DNA of 64,000 bases from Typha latifolia (Eukaryota > Streptophyta > Magnoliopsida > Poales > Typhaceae), in contig CM034099.1 of the NCBI GenBank assembly GCA_019914945.1, positions 2,480,001-2,544,000 of the forward strand, written 5' to 3'. Shown in pieces: positions 48,973 to 61,768 of the stretch; positions within the stretch are counted from its first letter, which is position 1; each line of letters opens with the position of its first letter. The notes under the pieces are model-generated. The model saw nothing but the letters and a program-made list of their open reading frames with translations. It had not been told where the DNA came from and made no database searches. The translations under genes were made by a program, and so were the position numbers.

Positions 48973-50114
48973 CATCTTTAATCAAACTTCTCAAATTTCC
49001 TTCGGGATATGTTGGATTCTTTTGCAAAGAAGGTTAAATGGATTCACGATCATTCCTCTAGAAGATCGATTAAGTTGGTCCCACCCATAGATAACTCAGT
49101 GGATTACTCGTGGCAGCAGGAAGGTATCTCCCAATGATGGATTGGAGATGCATCTCAAACCCGTCGAGAGCTTCTTGAAGATGGGACCCAACAACGACCA
49201 ATCATAGCGTTCCAGCACCATATGATCTAGTTACTTTGGAAGACAAAAATGATGATGGGCATGCTTGGATTAATTATTAATGATGGTGGGAAGACAAAAA
49301 CCCAAAAGAAGAATACAAACAGGAGAGAATTATCAATTATGGTCACGGGAAGGGAGCTTATGTCATAGATGACGGCTTGCATAGGACCATCGTTGCATTC
49401 ATACGCAAAGTTCTTCGCCACTGTAATTTACGACATCTTGACGAAGGGAATCACCTTGGAAAAGGAGGCCATAATAAATAAATAAATAAAATATTTCTTA
49501 CAGTCTATTTTAATCAAAATTCATCAAATAAGACTGTAAGACAGCACCATCATAGAACTTTAGTTCACCTCTTATGCAGCAAATTCCCACAACCCTTCTG
49601 CAAATAATCCAAGTGTCTTAGGGGTTTATACACGGTTAAGCCGTTGAACTGAGTCGCTCGCAAGTTGAGTGGCAACGAAATGGAATGAAAGTTTAATTTA
49701 GACATAACTGCAATGGGTAATTTAAAGTTTACCTTTCTTCTCAAATGGATGAAGCAAACATACGGCCTCCCCTACTTTGCTTCGAAGGCACGCACCAGCG
49801 GGCCACGTGTCGACCAGTTCACATCACTATATGTTTCTTACCACTACAGAACAGATGGGTCCCATAAGACACTGGCCTCACTTGTTCATTTTCGATTCAA
49901 TGTCACTGTCCTTTGTTCCACCCAAAGCCCATTAAAGGCTCTGCAAACTTTCGAAGACAGGTACTTATATTCCACTCTTGGCAGGCCTCTCAGCTATTGA
50001 GCAGTAGCAAGGCAGTGTTGAGAGACTTGGTGGCTTTTGATTGTTTTGGGGTATTACTCTTGTTAGCTTCGTTGCCTTGTGCGCTCTCTTGGGTTGGTGT
50101 TAGATTTTGAGAAG
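48973..50114. other. Spacer and CASP-like gene promoter
   Basis: No further HSP90 domain or other gene is readable. The region before 50115 should contain the promoter and leader of the CASP-like gene; no clear TATA box stands out. Confidence 0.5.
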
Positions 50115-50907
50115 ATGAGGCCAGGGGTTGGGATTAGGCCTGGGAATGTGCCTGCGTACTATGGTGGTGGGAAGCTGAAGAAGTTGGAGAGGAGGGTGAA
50201 GGTGGCCGAGGTGGTTTTGAGATGCGTGGTATGTGGTCTTGGAGTTCTTGCTGCTGCTCTGGTGGGCTCAGACACTCAGGTCAGGGAGTTCTTCTCATTG
50301 GAAAAGAAGGCCAAGTTCACAGACATGAAGGCCTTGGTGTAAGCCCATGGAATCCTCTCTCCATCTTTCTCTCTCACTAGGACTAGTTTGGTGGTTTTGG
50401 TGGAGCTCTGATACTAGATGATGTTTTTTTTTTCCTTTATAATATTGATTGTGATGTTACCTTTATTAATATACATTAGTGGGTTGCAGGTTTCTCTTGG
50501 TAGCAAATGCTATGGCTGCATTTTATAGTCTGGTCCAAGGGGTAAGGTGTGTGGTGAGCATGATTAGAGGGAATACACTCTGCAACAAGGCCTTAGCCTG
50601 GGTTATCTTCTCTTGTGATCAGGTATGATGAGATGAACATTCTCAACATCTTCTACATATGGTAATGCTTGTATACACTTGCTTCCATTTCATAAGGATA
50701 GTGTGCAGGAAAATCAAGATAGAACACTCTTAATTCATTTTGGTTCATGATAGAGACCTGCAGCCAGAATTTGGCTGGACTTTCAGCTTAAATGAAGGAT
50801 GATTGATATGATACCCTAATCCATTATACTGGAAATAAATGCTAACGTTATCATAATTTGATCACAGATGGGATTTTATTGGTTATTATAGTTGTGGAGT
50901 TTTTAAG

Positions 50908-50952
<45 letters not shown>

Positions 50953-52006
50953 TGGTTTTTGGAGGATCTGTCATGTGTGGTTTAGGTGGACATACCACAG
51001 ATTGAGCTGCATTTAAATTTTGTAAGATACCAACAACCTGAATAATTCCAAAGTTAGATAGAGCATTGCTATTGTGGGATCTGGTTTAGTGGAGAAAAAA
51101 TAATTACTTATATACATGTAGATCATTTGCACATTCTGCAGTAAGATTTCCTGAACTTGTACTAACAGTTCAAGAGCATTTAATTTATTTGTCACACGAG
51201 TGGTTTATGACAATAACCTACTACAATTTCTATTGAACCATTATAAGTGCTGTAAATTATTAGAAACAATCAAGCCATTTGCATTAGCGACATCATGGTA
51301 TTAGGCTAGGACTTAGGATATTGTTCATTACTACTCTGTCTGGAGTTCCCTGCAATGCATGAACCATTTTTGGAAGATTTTGCAAAATCAGGTATTTTAC
51401 TGTCCTAAAGACAGATGATAGCTTGTAAAGGGTTCAGGCCCTTGGAGGGTCCTGACCAAATCTTACGCAAAGTTTAAAGCCAAATGTCTATCCTCTTTCC
51501 ACCAATGTTGGGCAGGTTGACGGTCATATAACTGTACTCCTGAACATGAAATTAGTAGAGATATAGATGGGAGATACAAGTTGTCGGATGATAAGAATAC
51601 TCTAGTGAGATTATCTGATATCCTCATTTTTGGGTGTAACAGAGAGAAAAATGGTGCCTTATTATTCCCTTCCATTTGGATTACCAGATAATGGCAGTTA
51701 CTACATCAACTTCTTATTTCTTTTTGGTATTTTGTCCCATGGTGCCTCTTTTAGGTAATGGCATACATAGCACTTGCAGCAGTGGCAGCAGCGGCACAAT
51801 CGGCGGTGATCGGAGAATTTGGTCAGCCAGAGCTGCAGTGGATGAAGATATGCAACCTCTATGGGAAGTACTGCACCCAAATAGGGGAAGGTATTGCGAG
51901 TGCCTTCTTGGTTAGCCTTGGCATGGTCCTACTCTCTGGTCTCTCTGCCTTCAACCTATTCCGCTTGTATGGGAAAAACAAAGCTAACAGCAATGGACGT
52001 TGGTAA
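50115..52006 (+). CDS. CASP-like membrane protein, CASPL2B-like
   Basis: Three exons, 50115-50338, 50490-50622 and 51755-52006, join in phase to 202 residues. Four hydrophobic segments are visible: [19 protein letters not shown] (about 33-51), [18 protein letters not shown] (about 76-93), [20 protein letters not shown] (about 120-139) and [19 protein letters not shown] (about 171-189). Both termini are predicted cytosolic. CASP-like proteins (DUF588, MARVEL-related) are plasma-membrane proteins; the CASP founders make the Casparian strip scaffold, while most CASPLs have undefined roles. The [18 protein letters not shown] lead and the [19 protein letters not shown] stretch fit subgroup 2B as I remember it. 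The second intron carries an (AT)n microsatellite near 50909-50950. The first ATG of the family-like N-terminus [11 protein letters not shown] was chosen as start. Confidence 0.92.
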
Positions 52007-52703
52007 ATTGGCAGCTATATACATGGAGTAATGGGCTCTCTTTGAACAGTGGGAGAAAAATTTCAACTCTGCAAATTTTCGTCATGCGTAATAGCTGCAT
52101 GACATAATGTTGCAATGAGCTTGTGAAACTGGTGTATTTTGCTCTAAAAGATTTTTCAACTTTTACTTTTACTCCCATCACATGATCTATCTGATCTGAC
52201 AGTAGATTACGAACTGCCGAGTACTTTGTAGAAAGATCCTGTGGGTCGCCATAGATCCACTGTCATCCAGAAGCTCCACCACACCATGAGAGAGAGATTC
52301 TTAATTCTTGAATGACGTGAATTTCTTCGTACTATTAAAGTGGGAAAAGTATCATATAAATTAACTTATAGTTTAATAATTTATAGTGAAGTCGCCTAGT
52401 CAAAAGGCAATTTATGTGAAAATATTTTTCCTCTCACTTAGACATTTTTTTTAGGGTTTTTTAAAATTTTCTTATGAGTAGCGAAGTATAAATTAGTAGC
52501 TGACTTAAACTAGTCACAAAAAAACTCTCCCGTTTTCTACCCCACATATATACACGCCGGAATCCTATTCGGTTCCCTAATTGAAGGTATAATTTATATA
52601 GTAAAAGGCGTTTACTCTATACGGTTGGTCTTCTGACGACGACAACCTCTGGATCTCTGCCTCCTCTCCCTCTCCCACCGGTCCCTTCTAGTTCTAGGAA
52701 ACA
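52007..52703. other. Spacer with the SERP1-like gene promoter and leader
   Basis: The 3' end of the CASP-like gene lies on the left. An AT-rich middle and a pyrimidine-rich leader (about 52625-52703) precede the SERP1-like start codon. No other gene is seen. Confidence 0.5.
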
Positions 52704-55403
52704 ATGGTAAGCATTTCATCTCTCATTCGTAAAATTCCCTAATTCGCCAGGCATCGAATTCGAATTAGCCATCTTCCGGTTCGCAATTCTCCGTCGAAAT
52801 CTTCCATCTGTTGTTCGTGCTGTGTGATTTGATGGGAAAATCGTGATCTCTAGATCTCTCGATGTCTCAATTATCTTATAGCATCTTGATCTCGAGAAAC
52901 CGTTGATGATATTGGATCGGTCTATGCTGTATAACTCTTGATGGTTCGATTTATTTGACGAGCCCTAGACGGCTAGGGCATGATTTTGGTTAACGTTCTT
53001 CCTAGGACCTGAGTGGATTCTGTATGCCTGTTTGAATATGATCTGTTCTTTTCTTTTCTTTCTTTCTTTCTTTCTTTCTTTCTTTTTAATGTGTTGACGA
53101 TTCTTGACAGACTACTTCGAGGCGTCTTGCAGACAGGAAAATTGCAAAGTTTCAGAAGAATATAACAAAGAGAGGACTTGTTCCTGAGACAACAGTGAAG
53201 AAAGGGAATGACTATCCCGTTGGGCCTATGGTGCTCGGATTTTTTGTTTTTGTGGTCATCGGATCATGTATGTTACCCTAATCCCATCTCCTCTGCTTGT
53301 TGCGTCATCCTTCTAACTTGATTTTAGTTTTACATCTTACTTTTTCATCTTTTAACTTATCTGCACATTAACTTGATATATCGATTAGTTGACAAAAAAG
53401 CTTAAGCTATCATGTATGTTGTCCTAATTCGATCTCCTTTTATGTGTGGCCCTTAATGCCGCATGTGGATAGATGAAAAATAATGAATTGTGTGACCATC
53501 TAGAAAAACCATTAGGTAAAGTGATACTATAACCTCTGGGAAAATTAATTATGATATCATATATTAGATCACTAGTTGATCCAAAAGTTTAAATGATTAG
53601 GTAATGGATCAACAATGTATATTATGTCTTTAAGTTATTTATTTGTTCTCAGTTGAGGAGGTTTAAAGTACCTAAGATTTGGGGCTTTAAAAGGGTTTAA
53701 TCTCTATTTTGTCTTCTATTCTATTATGCATCATGCTTTTAACTTCTGAAATTAATATCTACCTATGGGTATTTCTTAAAAAAAAAAAAACCATGTATGA
53801 TGTAATGTGATTCTTTTGTTAATTGAAGGTAAATGTAATATGATGAGAAATTATATTTTAGGTGGTTGCTGTTTTTTGATCTACCAATATATCTGCATAT
53901 ATTTTCCTTAATTTTATTTCTTTCATAGGATGCTTGATGAAGTAGATGTTTTCTTTTCTTATTATTTTATGTTATGTTATCTGAATTACTTCAGTGTACT
54001 CATTTACCCTGAAGCGCCTGTATTGGCATGAGTTTGTGACCTACACATAGGACACAAATGACACCCAATATCTCTGCCTGATTAAGGAGCATTGAGGTCA
54101 AAATCTCTTTATGCTAGATGGCTAGATGAGTTTTGGATTTTTGGCGAGTCTTATATCTCGTGCTAACAAAATGTTCTGATTCTTACATCCCTGCACGAAT
54201 TGTCCTTTGACAGTTGCATTGCCATTTGATTCAGATTTCAGACAAGGTCTCTTTTATTATTTCTAGATCTTGAATCTCCATTCATCTGTGTAGTTGGTAT
54301 GTTATTGACTAGTACTTATGCCTCTGATTTTCATTACTTTCCCATAGGAATTTCTTGACATCGTTTTCCTTCAGGATCTTATGCATGGTCAGATTGCGGA
54401 CTAGCTAAGGTGTTTTTGCTTGGACCATCTTGGTCTCTGCCAGTCAGGCATTTTATGGAAAATTGAGTGCCTGGAACTTTAGGATAAGCATCACCGATTT
54501 TAAGGGCTGACATTGCCTAGGCAACTGTTTGGAAAGCTTGACATTTGTCGTAGTTATAATTATTTATTAATTATAATCTCTTGGGAAAATAAGAGCTAAA
54601 TGATTATGGATAATGAAAAATAACCAAAGATTACCTTAAAGATGAGGATGATATTGCGTCCATGTAATGAGATCTGCTAGAAATTATAAACCTAACACAT
54701 TTGTCACTTAATAATGATGTAATCTGTCATTTCGACGGTTACTCTCTCTAAAGTATTGGCTTTGGGCTAACAGATTGATAATGTATAATAAGACACTACT
54801 GTTATATTTTGTTAGTCATACATTTTGGCTTTTATCATCTAATGATTGTTTATGTGGAAAATCAGATAGGCTGTCGAGTAGCTCTTTCCAAATAGGTCGA
54901 GTAGCTCTTTGATTTCTGCAACACAAAGGCTAATATGACCCTTTCTACCTTGGTAAATAAGAGCCACATCATGAGACCAGGAAGATGAAGCCAATTAATA
55001 TGGTAAAGATGAGGATGAGATAGTTCTGTTGTAATGATATTTCGGTAAAACTACTAGTTTATTATAACATTATCCTTACAGGATACTGTCTTTACATTAA
55101 CAACGTTCATATAATTAGTAAATTTATTTGCAGCCACTTATAATTCCCCAGCATGAAGCCATTGGCATCTTGAAGTGGCACGATCGATCTATAGTCAAAT
55201 CTTACAGAAATCAAATATAATTTAACTTAAATACAAGTGAAAAGCCTCCTGTCCTCAGTCAATTATAAGTGAAGATATTTTGATCCCATATATGTTATTG
55301 TAATCTGTTCATTTACACTTAAAATAACATTCTATATTTTGCTTGTTGGTTTGCAGCTTTGTTTCAGATAATTAGGACGGCCACAAGTGGTGGGATGGCG
55401 TAG
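52704..55403 (+). CDS. Stress-associated ER protein, SERP1/RAMP4 family
   Basis: The exons are 52704-52706 (only the ATG), 53111-53267 and 55357-55403, giving 68 residues. The sequence begins MTTSRRLADRKIAKFQKNIT and contains KRGLVPETTVKKGNDYPVGP. One C-terminal membrane helix follows (MVLGFFVFVVIGSSLFQII, about residues 42-60), with a short lumenal tail ending GGMA. This is the full length and layout of the RAMP4/SERP family, tail-anchored ER proteins bound to the Sec61 translocon that help membrane-protein glycosylation and stress tolerance. The coding sequence is interrupted exactly after the start codon (ATG/GTAAGC), and the second intron is about 2.1 kb. A (CTTT)n tract lies in the first intron near 53055-53085. 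Confidence 0.93.
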
Positions 55404-56506
55404 TGGCAAATGGAAAGTAAATTGTTTTTCAAGTGTCTGGCAGATTGTTTGAGTTCTCACCTACCACAAGAAAAATGCAGTTTGGGACAGGGTTTATAAA
55501 GATCTGTAATCTAATCTGTCCCTTCTGACATTACTTGTGAGTCATATGGTACTCTAAAGTGTCTTTCTACTGTAATACCCAAATATGTTGCTGTCAGAGT
55601 CGGTCTCTCTATTTTTCTTTTTCTAATTTCCAGAGTGTTATGAATGCTTTTATCCGAGTTATCGTTTCCGTAATCAGCTAGTTTATTTTGGGCCTAGTTT
55701 GACTGTATCCAGATGTATGAATATATATTCAGAAGTTTAAGCTCTCCATGAATGAAAAGGAAATATTGGTCGAATTAATTCAGCCCAATTGAGAATATTT
55801 AGCAAGATGCTGATTCTGAGGATGCCCACATAAGGATATATGCATATATATATATATGGTATCTTAATACCTTTATATTCCCATGATGGAAGGCCTTGTA
55901 TTGCAAGTAGACAGAAAATACTGAGCTGATAAGATACTTCAGAGTTAGATAATAGTTTGTTCGGAGCTATTGAAATGGACCAGGTCTTGGATTCGGACAA
56001 GAAAACTTCGTGAGAACGTAGATTTGAGCAGATTCCTGCGTCTGGACCACTTCTTCTGGTCAAGTTAGTTGGCCGTAGTAACTGTCATATGCCTACTTTG
56101 GACTCGATAAAATAATAACTATAATATCCATGGACTAGAATAAGAGAATTGTTAAAATAGTTCATAAAATTTTACTCGCCTTGATAAACAAGTCAGTGAT
56201 GAAACAATAGAACCATTGTAACCTCAAAATGCTCGTGATAAAAATTTTAAAAAAAATATCAAAATAAAAGAAATGCGATCCGCAACTATTAGACAAAAGG
56301 CATGGACAAAATCTCATCCATTATTTATAAACCGAATAAAGAAAATTACAACTATCCAATAAACAAAAAATTAAAAAATATTTCTTCCTTTTCCTCTTAC
56401 GATTTATAAACTCATACTAATACCCACTAAACCTTCCAACTAATCAATCATCCAAGTTTTGGAACAAGCAGACTTGCCGGCGTGGCATCCGATCCAACGG
56501 CGAGGA
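55404..56506. other. Spacer between convergent SERP1-like and SNEEZY-like genes
   Basis: This contains the two 3' ends and an AT-rich core with a short (TA)n run near 55845. No gene is supported; the minus-strand frame at 55737-56063 matches nothing I know. Confidence 0.5.
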
Positions 56507-56959
56507 TTACGACACGTTGACAGGCTTGCAAAGGAAGAGCAGCGACGCGGGCCGCTCCCTTCCCCCGAGCCGCTCATAGCAATCGATGGAGAAGAGCGAG
56601 AGCGAGAGGGAGAGCGAGAGCGACACATGTGCCCGGTCGGCCTCCGTCCCTGTCCACCCGGACCGGCCGAGCCGGTCCAGCGCCGGCCCGACGCAGAGCC
56701 GATAGAGCCGCCGGTACCCTCCCAAGGCCGCGACCACCGACCGGGTCCCGGGCCCACCCGCCCCTCCCGCCACGTGCCGGTCGCAGAGCGCCTCCCATAC
56801 GGTGTCCCTGCGGCACACCGTGGTCCACAGCCGGCACACGCACGCCGCCACCCCGAGCGATCGGCCGTCGAGTCGACTAAGTATCTCGACCAGCAGGTCC
56901 ACGTTGTCGTTTATGCTGAATCCCCGGAGCGACCTCTCACGTTCCTCCTCATCATCCAT
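56507..56959 (-). CDS. F-box protein, SNEEZY (SNE/SLY2)-like
   Basis: This is a single-exon gene of 150 residues, GC-rich compared with its surroundings. An F-box lies at about residues 17-62 (VDLLVEILSRLDGRSLGVAA, then CRLWTTVCRRDTVWEALC). The C-terminal part carries VAALGGYRRLYRLCVGP and the unusual Ser-Leu alternation followed by FSIDCYERLGG, ending FLCKPVNVS. This layout matches Arabidopsis SNEEZY, an SCF adaptor able to recognise DELLA repressors in gibberellin signalling and related to SLEEPY1/GID2. The start is the first in-frame ATG (MDDEEERERS); the frame stays open upstream, but only with hydrophobic sequence not seen in the family. The Ser-Leu run is encoded by a near-perfect 6-base repeat. 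Confidence 0.85.
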   Translation of the reverse strand: MDDEEERERSLRGFSINDNVDLLVEILSRLDGRSLGVAACVCRLWTTVCRRDTVWEALCDRHVAGGAGGPGTRSVVAALGGYRRLYRLCVGPALDRLGRSGWTGTEADRAHVSLSLSLSLSLFSIDCYERLGGRERPASLLFLCKPVNVS

Positions 56960-57232
56960 GGCAAGGACTAACGAAAGGGAGTCGGAAGAGATAGAGAAAT
57001 AAATAACGAGAAGAAGAAGAAGAAAGAAGGGTATTTGAGGAATTGGGAATTGACTCCTAGTTTCCAAATTCCTAGTGCTAGTAGCAGCCTATAGGGGGTG
57101 GTGAGAGGGGAGGGAGGGGTATCTCGAAGACGAAGAGATGGGGCCAACCAAGAAGGGCCAAGAGCGTGGAGATGCGTAACATGTAAGTGCATTTATTTCT
57201 TTGCGTGCCTCGGAAATCTAAAACAATATAAT

Positions 57233-57233
<1 letters not shown>

Positions 57234-57275
<42 letters not shown>
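57234..57275. repeat. (AAT)n microsatellite
   Basis: About 13-14 head-to-tail AAT units just upstream of the F-box gene. Confidence 0.95.
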
Positions 57276-57277
<2 letters not shown>

Positions 57278-60200
57278 TCAGAGGGATTAAAATGAACTTT
57301 TGGCTCTTTTTTCGGTTGTGGAGCTGGTGCTCATTATTATTATTCTCATTCGTAATAATCGTATTACCCCCTAATGATAATTATTGATTTAAGATTCATG
57401 CCACGCATTAACCCTAATCGTTTAGTTAAAATTGCATCCCAACGGCTATATATATATATATAGTGAGATTAAATAGTTTTTAAAGCTCATGGGTTTGTAA
57501 AAGATAGGATATACACAAATGCTTGTAAGCTTATTGACATCATCATCAGATATGTTGCACTTGATTCCTAGGTCGATCCCATCCAAGGACTTGGGTTTTC
57601 TGGTATCCTGACACCACTTGCAGACTTTAATCTGCAAAGACACACTAGCATTTATTCCCTTCACGCCAGTGTGAAGCTCCCAGATCAATAGAGGGCCATC
57701 TATCTATCTAATTTCTCTTCTTCCTCATAATGATATATGTCTCTTCCTGACCACATAATGCATCTTATAAGAAGAGGGGCCTTTGCATTAATTAGAGTTT
57801 GGAAAGTTAGCCTTCCAGTAGAGAGGGTAATAATGTACGAGAGTGCTTAAGGTAGGAGGATTCAATGTATTTATTCTCACGGCAAGTTTCCAAGGAAACG
57901 CATGATGGCATCCTATGATGCTGTATTTGAAAGTACGAGCTGCATTATTGAACAAGAATCTCACCGCTAATGGATTTTCTTTTCTCAAGAGGTGAGCGCG
58001 AATGTCAAAGCACAGTCGGCAACGGTGCAATTTTGTCTACACAATGGGATCGGATTTAGATGATTGTGTCCAAAAAATAAACTATGTAATAGAATTAGAT
58101 CACAAAAAAGAGATTACTCTCGATGCAAATGTTTGGATTTAAACAGCTCGTTTTCGCATGTGAAATAATAGATAAACATTTTAATTTCATAGAAGTTTTT
58201 TTATATTAATGCAGTAAATAAATAATCACTTATCTATAGAAATACTAGTTTCTTTCTCTCACGCATTTATATTAAATATTTTTACCAATTACTATTTTAC
58301 CATTAAAAAGACATCACTTTAATTAACTATTATTTTAGTAACAATCTTTTTTTCCTATTATCTCCTCGATACTCATCCGTCTAACTTTTTATACTAGCAT
58401 AAAATTTTTTAAATATTTAGTTGTGTACTAATATAATGGGTAATAATTCTGCTTGATGTAATATAAAGTAAAATAATATTTTATCAAATGACTAAAATAT
58501 AATTTATAATAAATGAATTAAGAGAAAAGGAAGAGCAAAAAAAAGTCAGAGAAATAAATAATATTTGTAACGCTCCACCCGGCATGAGCACGTGCACCCC
58601 CACGCGTCCACACGGCACGCGCGATGCATGCGACAGGTCGGGCGGGAACCGTCACCCACAGATACACTATTGTGCACATATAATCAAGACATCATAAAAT
58701 AATATCTACTAATATATCCATGCTCACATAATCCAACACAAAACAAATCATATTATCAATCAAATAACTCTATTAACATATGAATATCCAAGTCCAAAAT
58801 AATATGCACTAGACCACTACATAATCTAACAGGGGGCCCACACAGGCCACGACAAACCATCAAGATACAACTAATATGAGAGTGCACTATGATTCAACAT
58901 GTATTATATAAATCATCGTCTAATACAAAGGAGTACAAAATAGTAAATACTGGTACAACTCAATTTCTATATAAATTATCATTTATACTGTCTCGCGTCT
59001 ATAGCTCACATCATCATCACTCTAAAATAAGTTTGAGCCTGACGGATGGTATATATGAATAAATAAAGTTTGAAATACTAGTTTAGTAAAAAAAAACTCT
59101 TTTGAGAAGTGGTAGCAAAGAAGTAAGGAAAAAAAAGGTGGGGTCCTCCTATTGGCTGGACTCCGTCCAATTATAGTTAGGTTAAGCTTATGCTCTGTGC
59201 AATTGGCTAATAGAGAGGAGTAGTTTGGACATTCAGAGATTCTTACTATGACATATTATTGGCAAGTGGGGGTGCCGGTAAGCTATCATGACAGAAGCTT
59301 AGACTTTAAGAGTCTGATACAAGCCAGGAGTCTAAGCATTCAAAATCTCTATATCAAAATCGATTCGCAGATTCTGATCAACTGTATAAAAAATAGTATG
59401 AATTCTTAGACCTTATAAAACTTGATAGTACATATCAGGATCTTGCTATTGGCTTTTGGCAATACGATCATCAAATATAATTATAGAGATGCGCTAATCT
59501 GGCAGCCAACTGGCTTGCCAACCATTCGCGATCAATGTCTGCTAATTTTTTATCGAGGGGCTCAAGACTTTCTAGAATTCATTTCAATTTTGTGTAAAAA
59601 TATCATTAGCAGGCGAGTAAGAGGGTTGTAAGTTTTTATAAAAAAAGGTGGGGGCCAGGGTAGCTAGTAAATTGCCTTGAATTGAGGTGATGATGGGCTT
59701 GGTGTTTTGTCTCTCTTGGAGTGCTTGTCGGTTGGATCCTTTTGCCTGCCTCCCTTACTCCCGATTCCAACCGACGTACGCCCTCGGCCCACCCTCACAC
59801 GGAATTCGTTCTATGCGTCACGGCTGCAAAACTCCAAGAGGAACTGCAAACAAGAAGAGGGGAATGCGAATACGGGATTGGTGAGGGTCTGAGGGACAGA
59901 GAGGACAACCAGAAGACAAACGAGAGGTGGTATGAGTTATGATGAACGCTGCCTATCCATCACCAAGGAGAAAGCTTTGAATAGCTTTGAACCTCCTGCT
60001 CTAATATGGAGTGTTATGTAGAATGAATTTTCTTCTTTTTTTAAAAAAATAAAAAATTTAAGTTGTCTCTAGCGGTTGTTAGATGAAAATTAACTAAAAA
60101 CTTGTTTTTGAAGCATTAAAATGAATTAAATAAATAAGGTAAATAATAAATACTCTTTATGATAAGGTATGAATGAAAACAAGAGAGAGGCACAATTGCT

Positions 60201-61739
60201 GTCAGCGGACCCCAATAAAATTGGCCTGGCCATCGAGTCAGCCACTGTGTTTTATTCTCTCTAAATATATAAAACTCGACGGTTTATAAAATAGTCAAGT
60301 AACAACTTACACTCAGCAACTAATTCCCCCCCGAGAGAATCCAGTACTATTACGAACTAACTCAATCGAATCAGCCTCTACCTCTACCTGTTATGACCCG
60401 TTGCAAAAGCCCAGACCGAGGGCGGCGCGAATCTCCGGCCGCCATTACTGCCCGTTGAGTGAAACTTTTCTGGGTTATGTAGTATAAAATTCTGCTGACA
60501 TGTACCGGGAAAGATGGAGCTAAATGTGATTTCTTACTAATTTTTTTAACTTTTAGTTGGATGATGTGGAAATCAATCAAATACTGCTAAGTATCCATCT
60601 CCAGTAATTTCCTGCATTAGGAGGTGAAGTTGATACGAAGCTTCCCATCCAATGCTAAAGGCCATACCAATTTTATTGATGTGATGTTCTTTTTGGGAAA
60701 AAAAAATTGTTGATGTGATGTTAGATTAAATTTTAGGAAAAGTTTGAAATCGGAGCTGAACACTAGCCTTGTCAAATCTTTTCACAGAAAGATTTTTTTT
60801 TTAAAAAAAAAAACACTGTGGTCGTGGAGAATTAAGAAGAAGAATAGAGGAATAAATTACTGAGGGAGAATGTATTGATATCCAATCTGTTCCTGTGGTG
60901 CACTTCAAAATAAATTAAAATACGGAGGTCAACTGATAAATCTCGACAAACTGTTTTTGATAATATTTTCTAAACTTTTATGATTAAGAAAAAAAAAGTA
61001 TAGACCCCGAGGACCATCAGTTAACTAGGTTAACATCCCTTTTGGAACTCAGATGAACTTTTCAGAGATTCCTCCTTTCAGAAGGAGAGGAAGAGAGAGG
61101 TCCAAAACCTCACGTGATGTCTCCTCGCCCCCAAGAATCACTGCTGGAGAGAATTAATTAACCTAATCGAACATCAAGTCAAACAGACAGGCACTTAAAT
61201 AAACAACATTGTACTCCTCTTTAATCCATCAGCAAATCCAACAGAAAGGCCACAAGACCAATCTTGGACTTCTCGCCATCCATGCTATCCCTTCTACTAA
61301 GGTCAAGATGGCAGAGCTCCCCAACCTTCCAATTCTTGGGCAAAACGAGTCCTTTCTCTTACACATGTGCATAGAAATCACAAGAGAACAAGGAGAGAAG
61401 AAAACAAACAAAGAGATGGAGAAGAGTACCGAGTAGGGATGGACTCTTATGAACGGTCTCTTGCTAGGATGCTACAACACGAGGAGAGGAACACAAAGAA
61501 AAGAAAAGAAAAAAAAAAAAAGAAGGAAAAAAGAAAATAAGAAAAGGTGAGGGATGGCATCCAAAGAAACCCCCCAACTACTCTCTTAGAAGAGAGCTCT
61601 TGGGAACTTTCAACTATTTGAGTGAGTAATTTAGCTGAGAGAAGGGGGCAGTATGTGCTTGAACTGGAGCAGTTTGGATCGGAGTCCTAGGCGATTTTGT
61701 GTGTCCTATTTGCAGTCATCTTGTGAGTTGTGAGGAGGG

Positions 61740-61768
61740 GGTTTGGTTTGGTTTGGTTTGGTTTGGTT
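61740..61768. repeat. (GGTTT)n tandem repeat
   Basis: Five to six copies of GGTTT. They are not plant telomere repeats (TTTAGGG). Confidence 0.85.

Noticed and set aside
57446..58030. Two minus-strand frames of 80 codons that might be LINE fragments
   Set aside because: No reverse transcriptase or RNase H motif is visible.
59687..59942. Three overlapping plus-strand frames of 61-73 codons
   Set aside because: They are alternative readings of the same sequence, with no family match or promoter.
61740..61768. GGTTT run as an interstitial telomere repeat
   Set aside because: The unit is not TTTAGGG or another known plant telomere unit; it is a simple 5-bp repeat.
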